In this document: positions 9,601-17,873 of the stretch, piece by piece
Position numbering within the stretch: the stretch's first letter is position 1
How the letters are laid out: every line of letters begins with the position of its first letter
Assembly: GCA_963707015.1 (NCBI GenBank)
Contig: CAVPOO010000021.1
Span: 62,001-126,000, forward strand
DNA: 64,000 nucleotides
Source of the DNA: CAVPOO01 sp963707015
Lineage (GTDB): Bacteria; Pseudomonadota; Gammaproteobacteria; Thiohalobacterales; Thiohalobacteraceae
Direction of reading: 5' to 3'
Translations under genes and position numbers: made by a program
Notes under the pieces: generated by a model
What the model was told of the DNA's origin: nothing
What the model saw: only the letters and a program-made list of their open reading frames with translations
Database searches by the model: none

Positions 9601-10575
9601 CCCGGTTGCACCCTCGTCGCGGATCTCGCCGCCCGAGCCCGTTGCAGCGCCGGGAAAGGGCGAAATGGCAGTGGGATGATTATGCGTTTCCACTTTCATG
9701 AGGATGTGCGCCGCCTCCGGATGCTCGGCATAGATGCCGTCGGCAGCGGGGAAAAAACGCCGGGCCTCACAGCCCTCTATGACCGCGGCATTGTCCTTGT
9801 AGGCGGACAGAATCCCTTCCGGACTGGCGCGGTAACTGGCACGAATCATATCGAACAGCGACTGCTGGCGGGCTTGGCCGTCAATGATCCAGCTGGCATT
9901 GAATATCTTGTGACGGCAATGCTCGGAGTTCGCCTGCGCGAACATCATCAGCTCCACATCGGTGGGATTGCGGCCCAGGTCGGTGAAGTTCTCCACCAGG
10001 TAGTCAATCTCGTCGCCCGAAAGCGCCAGTCCCAGCTCGCGATCAGCGATGAGCAGCGCGTCGCGACCGCCCCCGAGAACGTCCACCGTCGCCATGGGGG
10101 CGGGTTGTGCGTCCCCGAACAGCGCTGCCGCCTGGTCCCGGTCGCTCAACACGGTTTCGGTCATGCGGTCGTGGATCAGTTGCGACAGGGTCTGTACCGC
10201 GCCATCGTCAAGCACAGCACCCCGCGCAAGCTGAAACTCGTAACTGACGCCGCGCTCGATACGATGGACCTTGTGCAGTCCGCAGTTATGCGCGATGTCG
10301 GTTGCCTTGCTGGACCAGGGCGAGATGGTGCCGATACGGGGTACAACCAGCAGCCGGTCAATGTCAGGCTGCCCGGCCCCGACCTCCTCTTCGCCAGCCC
10401 CCAGCAGGTTGCGCAGCATGGCCTCTTCATCGGCGTCGAGCGAGCGTTCCAGATCGACGAAAAAGACCTGCCGCGCCTCGACACCCTCGACAGCGACTAG
10501 CCCCTTCCGCGCATCGCTGAGCAGCCTGGCGAGGCGCAAGGGTGAAAGGGCCGGGCCACCGGTGAGTTGCAGCAT
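6676..10575 (-). CDS. purL: Phosphoribosylformylglycinamidine synthase (FGAM synthase), long form
   Basis: A 1299-residue fused enzyme, close to the 1295 of E. coli PurL, catalysing the fourth step of purine synthesis (FGAR + Gln + ATP to FGAM). N-terminal PurS-like region, central AIR-synthase-type ATP domains (KVETHNHPTAISPFPGAATGSGGEIRDE near residue 300) and a C-terminal class I glutaminase with FSYGDVLGAGQGWA, catalytic Cys in GVCNGCQMFS and the His/Glu pair in MPHPERVF. It starts at an ATG at 10575. The gene upstream on the same strand ends about 90 bases earlier. Confidence 0.97.
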   Translation of the reverse strand: MLQLTGGPALSPLRLARLLSDARKGLVAVEGVEARQVFFVDLERSLDADEEAMLRNLLGAGEEEVGAGQPDIDRLLVVPRIGTISPWSSKATDIAHNCGLHKVHRIERGVSYEFQLARGAVLDDGAVQTLSQLIHDRMTETVLSDRDQAAALFGDAQPAPMATVDVLGGGRDALLIADRELGLALSGDEIDYLVENFTDLGRNPTDVELMMFAQANSEHCRHKIFNASWIIDGQARQQSLFDMIRASYRASPEGILSAYKDNAAVIEGCEARRFFPAADGIYAEHPEAAHILMKVETHNHPTAISPFPGAATGSGGEIRDEGATGRGGKPKAGLAGFSVSNLRIPGFEQPWETDHGKPSRIASALEIMIEGPLGAAAFNNEFGRPNLCGYFRTFEETVPGPEGMEVRGYHKPIMIAGGYGTVRGGHVEKHNIPVGAPVVVLGGPSMLIGLGGGAASSMASGRSAEDLDFASVQRGNPEIQRRAQEVIDRCWALGAFNPIVSIHDVGAGGVSNALPELVNDSGRGGRFELRNLPNDDPGMSPMQIWCNESQERYVLAIAPERLAQFQAICERERCPYEVVGEVTEDPNLIVGDGYFDNTPVDIPLSLLLGKPPKMLRDVHHRWFQKPDIETGALDLREAAYRVLRLPTVANKTFLITIGDRSVTGLVTRDQMVGPWQVPVADVAVTSSDYHGYTGEAMAMGERAPIALVDPPAAGRMAVGEALTNMAAANIGALKNIRLSANWMASAGHPGEDAGLFDTVQAVSEQLCPALGIAIPVGKDSLSMKSVWEEAGESHTVTAPLSLIISAFAPVQDVRRTLTPQLRNDLGDSDLILIDLGKGRNRLAGSALAQVYKQVGHHAPDLDDPQALQAFFEAIQDLNDMDYLLAFHDRSDGGLWVTLCEMAFAGHLGLDIVLDDLGDDPVAVLFSEELGAVLQVRHCDTDTVLQTLRELGLGRHSHVIGTLADDDRLRLRCEGKVLLDEARVELQRAWSETTYRMQALRDNSQAALEEFDALLDSADPGVNSDLRFDPEEDVAAALVAKGTRPAIAILREQGVNGQIEMAAAFHRAGFECHDVHMSDILEARVSLANFKGIVACGGFSYGDVLGAGQGWAKSILFSPRARDEFEAFFARDDSFGLGVCNGCQMFSGLAELIPGAELWPRFVRNASEQFEARFSLVEILDSPSLLLAGMGGSRLPIAVAHGEGRVAFGEGGGARKALSARQVALRYVDNRGQPAESYPANPNGSEQGITGLTTRDGRFTIMMPHPERVFRAVQNSWHPDDWGEDGPWMRMFRNARVWVG

Positions 10576-10650
10576 CGTCCTGTGAGCACGTTGCGGAAAG
10601 TTCAGGAAGATTCGAATGATACTGGAAGCGGGGTTGGCGGGCCAGCGGCC

Positions 10651-10669
10651 AGGCGTCTGACAGACGCCT
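10651..10669 (-). other. Perfect 9-bp hairpin overlapping an MBL-hydrolase stop codon
   Basis: AGGCGTCTG-A-CAGACGCCT is a perfect palindrome whose right arm covers the first two bases of the stop codon at 10668-10670. No T-tract follows in either direction, so it is not a textbook intrinsic terminator. It could stabilise the upstream mRNA 3' end or attenuate read-through into purL. Confidence 0.5.
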
Positions 10670-11429
10670 AGAAAATCTCGCGCCAGTCGAGACCCTGCGT
10701 CTGGGTCGCGACGGCTATCCAGTCAGCATCGCAGGACACGGCACCGGCCAACGCCGCCCTGGCCAGCGCTGGGGTGTTGTTCTTCTCACTCAGGTGCGCT
10801 GCGACCAGATGTTGCAGGGAACCCGTGTCAATACCCGAGATCAGCATCGCTGCCTGCTCATTACTGAGATGTCCGACGCGCCCGCCTACCCTGGCCTTGA
10901 GCGCGGGCGGATACCTGCCTGCCGCCAGCATCTGCACATCGTGATTGCACTCGAGTAACAGTGCGTCGCAGCGATCCAGCGCCCGTCGGATGTAATCCGT
11001 CAGACTGCCTGTATCCGTCAGCACGCCCAGGCGCCGCGCACCATCGCCGAATACGAACTGGCAGGGTTCGCGGGCATCATGCGGCACGGGGAAAGGATCG
11101 ACCTGGATGTCTCCCACGGTGAAACTCTCATGCGGGTTGAAGACCCGCAGCACGTCGCCTGTCACAGCCTGATGTACCTGCGCCGTGCCGCCAGTCATCC
11201 AGACAGGCATGCCAAACTTGCGCGCCAATGGTCCCACGCCGCGGATATGATCACCATGTTCATGCGTGACCAGGACGGCCGTGATCTCCTCTGCCCGCTT
11301 TCCCTGCCGTGCCAGGCGCCGCTCGATTTCCCTGATGGAAAATCCGCAATCGAGCATGAGGCAGGTCGCGCCCGCCTCGATCAGCGTTGCATTGCCGCGG
11401 CTGCCACTGCCCAGGGAGGCGAAACGCAT
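10668..11429 (-). CDS. MBL-fold metallohydrolase, YycJ/WalJ-like
   Basis: A 253-residue metallo-beta-lactamase-fold hydrolase. The metal motif is THEHGDH (near residue 55), followed by DTGSLTD and a late VAAHLSEKNNTP block characteristic of the YycJ/WalJ subgroup, whose members are thought to be phosphodiesterases or nucleases. It has no signal peptide, so it is cytosolic. It sits between bamC and purL on the same strand, 42 bases after bamC. The natural substrate cannot be read from the sequence. Confidence 0.85.
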   Translation of the reverse strand: MRFASLGSGSRGNATLIEAGATCLMLDCGFSIREIERRLARQGKRAEEITAVLVTHEHGDHIRGVGPLARKFGMPVWMTGGTAQVHQAVTGDVLRVFNPHESFTVGDIQVDPFPVPHDAREPCQFVFGDGARRLGVLTDTGSLTDYIRRALDRCDALLLECNHDVQMLAAGRYPPALKARVGGRVGHLSNEQAAMLISGIDTGSLQHLVAAHLSEKNNTPALARAALAGAVSCDADWIAVATQTQGLDWREIF

Positions 11430-11471
11430 GGCCTCAGCGTATGCTCACCCTGGCAGGCTTCATGCGGCGGC

Positions 11472-12614
11472 TCACTTCTGGAGTTGTTCCTGCAGCAAAT
11501 TCAGAATACGGCGTGCCGTGGACGAGTTATCCGCCTTGCCATCCTTGTCCTCCACCATGACGCGGGTCTCGGTTCCCTCGCTCACCATCTTGATACGATA
11601 CTGTTCCGCCGACGGCTTCTCGTCATCCCGCCAGAAGGCCAGCTTATCCATGAACCCCTTGCTCTGCTCCTTGAGCGGATCGTTATAGCGGACGAAATAG
11701 ACGCCTTCCGATCGGTTACGGTCCTCTACGGTGAAGCCGATACGATCGAGCGCTATACCCGTATTGCGCCATGCCTGGGAGAATCCTTCCCCGACCACCA
11801 GCCAGGTTTCTCCACCACTTCCCTTGTGAATCGTCACCGCGCGTGAGCGATCCTTCGCTGTTGCCACCATGCGTTCGGCCGTTTCCTTTTCCGCGCCGAG
11901 GGACACCAGCAGGCGCTGCAGCATCTCCGCCTCGAGTTCCGGATCGTTGGGGCGCGGTCGCCAAAGCGCTGCCGTCTGATCGTCGGCGGGACCCTGGACC
12001 ACCTCTTCGACACCATAATGGGTGATATAGATTTCCGTCGTATTTGGCTGCTCACCCCGTTCCAGCCGGGCGGTATAACGATCGCGCGTTGCCGCCGAAT
12101 AGACAAAATCTGACACCTTCCCCAATAGCTTGCGCAGTCCGCCTTTGGGGATATCGGCCCGATTCTCCGCCCAGTCGGTCCGCATGACGCCGGCCTTGGG
12201 GTCCTCACTCTGAATCAGGAACCCCGCCTGGGTCCAGAAATCGCGCACCCTCGGCCAGACGGCATCCGGCGTTCCTTCGACAACCAGCCAGCGCTTGTCC
12301 CCGTCGCGTTGAATCTGCATCCCCGGCTGATCAGGAAGCACAGCCGACTGGCCCGGCCGAACACCTGCCGATGTGTCGGCAGAGTACTCGGAGGCCGTGG
12401 CGGCCTCCGGAATCACCATCTCATCCTGTATGGTGCTGCTGCTCAGATCCGGAGGAATCTCGAGCGGCGGCCCGGTACGCCCTTTGGTCTTGTAGTCAGC
12501 CCGGTCTCCAGGGAGAACCTTCTCGACCGTGCTGCAGGCAGGCAGGCAAAGCACAATCAGCAGACCGGCAAGTGCCTTAACCATGGTGTCTCGTGTCATG
12601 CGCAAACGCTTCAT
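11472..12614 (-). CDS. bamC: Outer-membrane assembly lipoprotein BamC
   Basis: A lipoprotein of the BAM complex that folds beta-barrel proteins into the outer membrane. The signal peptide ends in a lipobox (VLCLPAC-S). The mature part opens with the low-complexity stretch VEKVLPGDRADYKTK that binds BamD in the family, followed by two helix-grip domains. It lies directly downstream of dapA, the E. coli arrangement. The start is uncertain: ATGs at 12614, 12599 and 12584 all keep a signal peptide, and a TTG at 12635 overlaps the dapA stop (TTGA). I list 12614 (380 aa). Confidence 0.88.
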   Translation of the reverse strand: MKRLRMTRDTMVKALAGLLIVLCLPACSTVEKVLPGDRADYKTKGRTGPPLEIPPDLSSSTIQDEMVIPEAATASEYSADTSAGVRPGQSAVLPDQPGMQIQRDGDKRWLVVEGTPDAVWPRVRDFWTQAGFLIQSEDPKAGVMRTDWAENRADIPKGGLRKLLGKVSDFVYSAATRDRYTARLERGEQPNTTEIYITHYGVEEVVQGPADDQTAALWRPRPNDPELEAEMLQRLLVSLGAEKETAERMVATAKDRSRAVTIHKGSGGETWLVVGEGFSQAWRNTGIALDRIGFTVEDRNRSEGVYFVRYNDPLKEQSKGFMDKLAFWRDDEKPSAEQYRIKMVSEGTETRVMVEDKDGKADNSSTARRILNLLQEQLQK

Positions 12615-12631
12615 CCTGGAGTTCGATGCTG

Positions 12632-13507
12632 TCAAATTACCCCCGCCTGACGCAGCGCGGCACGCACTCTGTCATGGTACTCACCCGCCAGCGGTGTCAG
12701 TGGCAAACGGATACCTGGCGGAATGATGCCCATTTCCGACAAGGCCCACTTCACCGGGATCGGATTCGACTCCACGAACAGGTCCTTGTGCAAGGCTGCC
12801 AGCCGCGTGTCGATCGCCTGCGCCTTGTCCCTGTCGCCGGCAAGTGCGGCAGCGGCCATCTCCCGCATCAGCGCCGGCGCCACATTGGCCGTGACTGAAA
12901 TAACACCTCGCCCCCCCAGCAGGATGAATTCGCGCGCCGTGGCGTCATCGCCACTGTAGAGATCCAGGGTCCCTCCGCAACGATCCAGAATTTCCCGTAC
13001 ACGCTCGAGGTCGCCCGAGGCCTCCTTGATTCCGACAATATTGGAGATTCTGCACAGCCGTTGGACGGTCTCGGGCAACATATCACAGGCCGTGCGACCC
13101 GGGACATTGTACAGGATCTGGGGAATCGGCACGGCCTCGGCTACTGCCCGGTAATGCAGGTACAGGCCTTCCTGGGTCGGCTTGTTGTAGTACGGTGTAA
13201 CCAGGAGACAGGCATCGGCCCCCGCTTCCCGGGCGCAGCGGGTCAGAGTGATCGCCTCCGTCGTGGAATTTGCGCCGGTTCCCGCGATGACGGGAATGCG
13301 GCCCCTGACCATCTGGACGACATGCCGGATAACCGCACAGTGCTCGGTCTCGTCAAGCGTGGCAGACTCGCCGGTTGTCCCCACGGCGACAATGGCGTCC
13401 GTCCCCTGGCTGATATGAAACTCGATCAGCGCCGCCAGGCTGTCGTTATCGATTGCACCATCTTCCCGCATCGGGGTGACCAGCGCGACCATACTGCCGT
13501 GGAACAT
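12632..13507 (-). CDS. dapA: 4-hydroxy-tetrahydrodipicolinate synthase
   Basis: A 291-residue TIM-barrel aldolase that condenses aspartate semialdehyde with pyruvate in lysine and diaminopimelate synthesis. Family marks: GTTGES near residue 45, the Tyr in LLVTPYYNKPTQEG, the Schiff-base Lys in GIKEASGD, and YSGDD. The start MFHGSMVALVTPM has GGAG 7 bases upstream. It is followed by bamC and is divergent from galT-like and gcvR. Confidence 0.96.
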   Translation of the reverse strand: MFHGSMVALVTPMREDGAIDNDSLAALIEFHISQGTDAIVAVGTTGESATLDETEHCAVIRHVVQMVRGRIPVIAGTGANSTTEAITLTRCAREAGADACLLVTPYYNKPTQEGLYLHYRAVAEAVPIPQILYNVPGRTACDMLPETVQRLCRISNIVGIKEASGDLERVREILDRCGGTLDLYSGDDATAREFILLGGRGVISVTANVAPALMREMAAAALAGDRDKAQAIDTRLAALHKDLFVESNPIPVKWALSEMGIIPPGIRLPLTPLAGEYHDRVRAALRQAGVI

Positions 13508-13767
13508 GCACCATCTCCGTGCCTGGGGGGGAAACCCGCACATAGTACTTGGCCGACAATTGCCTGACAAGGCAAGCCCTGATCACCGGGAAAATGTCGC
13601 AAGTCCTTCAGCTTAAGGGATCTTCACACCGGCGTTCATGCGCTTCCAGGCACTCCCCGCGCGGCTGCCGCGGGCTCGTCTCAGGGTGATTCCCTCGCTT
13701 ACAATAGGCGCTCGCCGCCCGGTCGCGGCCAACAAATCCGGAGATCTGCCCCCGGCGGTGTCAGTCG

Positions 13768-14859
13768 ATGAATGGTTCCAAACCCTTGCGCGAAATACGC
13801 ATGAATCCCATTGTACCGAACGAGTCCGTGCTGGTTGCGACGGCACGCTCCATGCGCCCCCGCAAGGCGGAAGATCCCGCCCCGCGCGACACCCGCACGC
13901 ATGTCGACAGCTGCCCTTTCTGCAGCGGCAACGAACAGCTCACACCTCCCACCCTTGCAGCTTACCCGGCCGAGGAGAACTGGCAGGTCCGCATCGTCGA
14001 GAACCTGTACCCGGTACTCGGAGACGACCGACCCGGCAGCCACCTGGTTTTCGGTCTGCAACAGGCGATTGACGGCTATGGCCGCCATGAAGTTGTCATA
14101 GACCATCCGCAACATGGTATCGCCCTGCATGAAATGAGTGTCGAGCATCTGGTTATGCTGTTCACCGCCTATCGCAACCGGATGCAGGCGCTCTATGGCA
14201 GCGATCCACGCATCCGCTACGTGCTGGTCTTCAAGAACTTCGGGCCGGCAGCCGGTGCCAGTATTGCGCATACCCACAGCCAGATCATCGCGATGCCCGT
14301 CGTGCCCGAGAATCTCTATAATGAGCTTACCCAAAGCCGGAACTACTTTGAGAAACACCACCAATGCATATTCTGTTCTCTTATCGATGAGGCATTGACG
14401 TTCGAGGCCACCATTTATGACCGCGATTCGGGTGAAATCCGCCGTAAAATCAATGTTGGACAGTACGTCGTGGAGCGCGGGACAAGATTCATTGCCGTGA
14501 AACCCTTCGCCAGCCGCTACGAATGGGAGGTACATATCCTCCCGCTGCACCACCAGAGCAATTTCATCGATATCGACGCGGCCGATCGACAGGATCTTGC
14601 CCGTATCCTGCAGCGCACCATGGCAAGACTCGATGCCGTGATTGGAGGCGCCCAGTACAATTTCTTTCTGCACTCCTTGCCGCGTGCCGAACCCTTTGCG
14701 GACTGTGCACACAGTTACCACTGGCATCTCGAGATCTGCCCCCGCACCAGCATCCCGACGGGTTTTGAACTGGGCTCCGGTCTGTTTGTGAGCACGATCA
14801 GTCCGGAAGACGCCGCGGAAAGGCTGCGCGCCGTGTCGCTCGCAGAGACAGGGCGGTAA
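13768..14859 (+). CDS. Galactose-1-phosphate uridylyltransferase-like HIT-superfamily enzyme
   Basis: A 363-residue two-lobed nucleotidylyltransferase of the GalT branch of the HIT superfamily. It has an N-terminal Zn-type CPFCSGNE, a second CIFC pair near residue 210, the HTHSQI histidine motif near residue 170, and HWHLEICPR near the C terminus. The family moves UMP or AMP between hexose-1-phosphates; some members act as ADP-glucose phosphorylases, so strict galT identity is not claimed. The start has GGTG close upstream. In E. coli, dapA faces gcvR directly; here this gene is inserted in that divergent gap. No galK or galE is nearby. Confidence 0.82.
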   Translation: MNGSKPLREIRMNPIVPNESVLVATARSMRPRKAEDPAPRDTRTHVDSCPFCSGNEQLTPPTLAAYPAEENWQVRIVENLYPVLGDDRPGSHLVFGLQQAIDGYGRHEVVIDHPQHGIALHEMSVEHLVMLFTAYRNRMQALYGSDPRIRYVLVFKNFGPAAGASIAHTHSQIIAMPVVPENLYNELTQSRNYFEKHHQCIFCSLIDEALTFEATIYDRDSGEIRRKINVGQYVVERGTRFIAVKPFASRYEWEVHILPLHHQSNFIDIDAADRQDLARILQRTMARLDAVIGGAQYNFFLHSLPRAEPFADCAHSYHWHLEICPRTSIPTGFELGSGLFVSTISPEDAAERLRAVSLAETGR

Positions 14860-14928
14860 TGCGCCCGCCACACTGGGCTCGGACGGTTCGATGCCATACA
14901 CTTTGCACTCCCAACAAGGGTACCGGAC

Positions 14929-15471
14929 ATGAGTCAGACGATGAGTAGCAACCTTGTGATTTCTGTGCTTGGCAAGGATCGCCCAGGCATTGTGAATGAG
15001 CTGTCAGAATGTATTCTCGATGCCGGTGGAAACATTGCAGACAGTCGCATGAGCGTACTCGGCGGAGATTTCGCCGTGATCCTGATGGTGTCCGGCAACT
15101 GGAACACTATCGCCAAGATCGAGGGCCAGTTGGCCCAGCTTGCAGAAACACTGGATATGACCATCACGTCGCGTCGCACGGAACAGCGCCCTGTCCGTCG
15201 CGACCTGCTGCCCTATGGCGTCGACGTAGTCGCACTGGATCACCCGGGCATCGTCCACCATCTGGCCAGTTTCTTTTCGGCACGGGACATCAACATTCAG
15301 GGCATGGACACCAGCACCTATTGCGCCGCCCATACCGGGACACCCATGTTCAACGTACACATGACGGTCGAAATACCGGCGCGGCTGCATATTGCCACGC
15401 TGCGCGAAGATTTCATGGAATTCTGCGACCAACTCAATCTCGATGGCGTCATGGAACCGATCAAGGCATGA
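14929..15471 (+). CDS. gcvR: Glycine cleavage system transcriptional repressor GcvR-type ACT protein
   Basis: A 180-residue protein with two ACT domains (VLGKDRPGIVNELSECI near residue 14 and ALDHPGIVHHLASFF near residue 100) and no DNA-binding domain. In E. coli, GcvR binds glycine and the activator GcvA to repress the glycine cleavage system. AAGGGT precedes the ATG. Its place upstream of bcp and divergent from dapA matches the enterobacterial arrangement. Whether a GcvA partner exists here cannot be seen. Confidence 0.88.
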   Translation: MSQTMSSNLVISVLGKDRPGIVNELSECILDAGGNIADSRMSVLGGDFAVILMVSGNWNTIAKIEGQLAQLAETLDMTITSRRTEQRPVRRDLLPYGVDVVALDHPGIVHHLASFFSARDINIQGMDTSTYCAAHTGTPMFNVHMTVEIPARLHIATLREDFMEFCDQLNLDGVMEPIKA

Positions 15472-15766
15472 TTACCAGGGGGAGTGCACGGCTTGCGGCA
15501 GCCCGGCGTTGTCGCACGGGATGGAATACGGCACTTGCGTAGCAAATCTGGACGCCCTGTGCCGGCCTTCCCACCAGGGCGGGAGCCGGTCGCCAGCAGC
15601 CAGACTTCCAGATTCGGGAAATTTCGAAGTCTGAACACCGGGTTCTCCCGAACAATGCCGCCCGGATGAAGCCTCGCGTTGCCACAGGCGTTTGGCGACC
15701 CACAGAGCCTGCTGAAGCGTTTGGACTACTGTTGTCAACAATCACTGCGAATACGGAAACACGACT

Positions 15767-16243
15767 ATGAGCAAGGTTTCATGCGGCAAGAAAGTGCCGA
15801 ACTTCAAGGTCGAGGCAACCGGTGGCAGCAACATCAGCCTGTCCGGTCTGAAGGGAAAAAAGCTGGTACTCTATTTCTATCCCAAGGACAGTACGCCGGG
15901 CTGCACACTGGAAGGACAAGACTTCCGCGACCAGCATGCCAAGTTCCGGCGCCAGAATGCCGTGATCCTCGGGGTCTCTCGTGACAACCTCCGCTCACAT
16001 GAGCGCTTCAAGGCCAAGCATGATTTCCCCTTTGAATTGCTGTCGGATGAGGATGAGACACTGTGCACTCTCTTCGATGTCATCAAGGAAAAAAACATGT
16101 ACGGAAAAAAGGTGATGGGCATCGAACGCAGCACCTTCCTGATCGATGAAACGGGCGTGCTCCGCAATGAATGGCGCAAGGTGAAGGTGGAGGGCCATGT
16201 CGATGAGGTATTGCAGGCGGTGAAAGACCTTGGCAAGGAATGA
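15767..16243 (+). CDS. bcp: Peroxiredoxin, Bcp/PrxQ type
   Basis: A 158-residue thiol peroxidase of the PrxQ family. The peroxidatic Cys lies in YFYPKDSTPGCTLEGQDF (near residue 46). The next expected cysteine five residues later is replaced (CTLEGQ rather than CTxEAC), so the resolving cysteine is either elsewhere, for example Cys105, or in trans, making it 1-Cys-like. The stop overlaps the next start (ATGA). The 295 bases upstream hold one perfect 8-bp hairpin (15601-15633) and no gene. Confidence 0.9.
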   Translation: MSKVSCGKKVPNFKVEATGGSNISLSGLKGKKLVLYFYPKDSTPGCTLEGQDFRDQHAKFRRQNAVILGVSRDNLRSHERFKAKHDFPFELLSDEDETLCTLFDVIKEKNMYGKKVMGIERSTFLIDETGVLRNEWRKVKVEGHVDEVLQAVKDLGKE

Positions 16244-17697
16244 ACGAACCGCCGCGTCCCGTTCCTCCGGCTGACCGCACAATTACGCCGATGCGCAAGA
16301 AAGATATACCCGGCAAACGCCTGCTTGTGCTCGATACCAATGTGCTCATGCATGATCCTGCCGCGATTTTCCGCTTCCAGGAACATGATGTCTTCCTGCC
16401 GATGGCGGTACTCGAGGAGCTGGACGCGGCGAAAAAGGGACTGACGGAGGTGGCCCGAAACGTCCGCCAGGTCAGTCGCTTTCTCGATAGCCTGACCTGT
16501 AATGCCGCACAGTCCGGGATTGAGCGTGGCCTGCCGCTTGCGAATACGGGATTGGCAACCAATGCCGGGACTGGCGTCCTCTATCTGCAGACGCAGAACC
16601 TGCATTTTGATCTGCCGGATGCCATGCCGGGCAACAAGCCGGACAATAATATCCTGGCGACATCGCTGGCACTTCAGAACATCCATCCGGACACGACTGT
16701 CACCCTGATCTCCAAGGACATCAACCTGCGTATCAAGGCCTCGGTGCTCGGCCTGCATGCGGAAGACTATTTCAACGACCAGGTCCTGGACGACATCGAC
16801 CTTATGTATACCGGCGCGGCGTCCCTGCCGGTGGAATTCTGGGACTCACACGGAGACCCGCTGGATTCGTGGCAGCACGAGGGGCGTACGTTTTACCGCG
16901 TAACTGGACCGCTGACTCGGGAATGGCATCCCAACCAGTTCCTCTATCTGGATGCAGAGAACGACTTCGAGGCCCTGGTGCGCGACTGTAGCGAGGAAAA
17001 CGCAACGCTGGAAGTGGTGCACAATTACCGCCGGCAGGGGCATACGGTCTGGGGAATCAACGCGCGCAATCGCGAACAGAACTTCGCACTGAACCTTTTG
17101 ATGGATCCCGACATCGATTTTGTGAGCATCCTCGGGATGGCAGGTACCGGAAAAACGCTGCTGACGCTCGCGGCGGGCCTGGCACAGACGCTGGAAGACA
17201 AACATTACCGGGAAATCATCATGACCCGGGTTACCGTACCTGTCGGTGAAGACATCGGGTTTCTCCCTGGCACCGAAGAAGAAAAGATGACCCCCTGGAT
17301 GGGAGCCCTCATGGACAACCTCGAGGTTCTGACCAAGTCTGAAACCGGCGGGGACTGGGGTCGCGCGGCAACCAATGATCTGCTGCACAGCCGCATCAAG
17401 ATACGTTCGCTCAATTTCATGCGCGGACGGACGTTTCTCAACAAATTCCTCATCATCGACGAAGCGCAGAATCTGACATCGAAACAGATGAAAACCCTGG
17501 TGACGCGCGCGGGTCCAGGGACCAAGGTGGTTTGCCTGGGCAACATCGCCCAGATTGACACTCCCTACCTCACCGAGACAACCTCGGGATTAACCTACGT
17601 CGTCGACCGTTTCAAACCCTGGCGTTACAGCGGCCATATCACGCTGTTGCAGGGCGAGCGTTCGAGGCTGGCGGATTATGCCTCAGAGCGGTTGTAG
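16240..17697 (+). CDS. PIN domain-PhoH family ATPase (YlaK/PhoH2 type)
   Basis: A 485-residue fusion of an N-terminal PIN ribonuclease domain (LLVLDTNVLMHDP, VLEELDAAKKG, SKDINLRIKA) and a C-terminal PhoH P-loop ATPase with Walker A GMAGTGKT near residue 297 and Walker B FLIIDEAQNLT. PhoH2 relatives act as RNA helicase/RNases. The ATG overlaps the bcp stop, so the two are translationally coupled. No antitoxin-like small gene precedes it, which fits the housekeeping YlaK type rather than a toxin-antitoxin pair. Confidence 0.9.
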   Translation: MNEPPRPVPPADRTITPMRKKDIPGKRLLVLDTNVLMHDPAAIFRFQEHDVFLPMAVLEELDAAKKGLTEVARNVRQVSRFLDSLTCNAAQSGIERGLPLANTGLATNAGTGVLYLQTQNLHFDLPDAMPGNKPDNNILATSLALQNIHPDTTVTLISKDINLRIKASVLGLHAEDYFNDQVLDDIDLMYTGAASLPVEFWDSHGDPLDSWQHEGRTFYRVTGPLTREWHPNQFLYLDAENDFEALVRDCSEENATLEVVHNYRRQGHTVWGINARNREQNFALNLLMDPDIDFVSILGMAGTGKTLLTLAAGLAQTLEDKHYREIIMTRVTVPVGEDIGFLPGTEEEKMTPWMGALMDNLEVLTKSETGGDWGRAATNDLLHSRIKIRSLNFMRGRTFLNKFLIIDEAQNLTSKQMKTLVTRAGPGTKVVCLGNIAQIDTPYLTETTSGLTYVVDRFKPWRYSGHITLLQGERSRLADYASERL

Positions 17698-17873
17698 GGA
17701 AGCAACCGGCCGCCAGAGACACGCAAAGATCACCGACGAGCGCACTCGGGCGAGCGTGTGAGATCAGCGGATTGGCGGAAGTGCTCACCAGAAGATTCCC
17801 TGGCTGAATACGCCAGCAGATTCGCTCCTTGCTTTCGGTGTCGGCGTGTTTACTGGGCATTCGCGCCCCTCTT

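Noticed and set aside
9067..10500. A 477-codon plus-strand frame
   Set aside because: It is antisense to the N-terminal half of purL; its composition is a codon shadow and it has no ribosome-binding site.
16240..17697. PIN-PhoH gene as a toxin-antitoxin module
   Set aside because: No small antitoxin gene precedes it; it is translationally coupled to bcp and fits the housekeeping YlaK/PhoH2 type.
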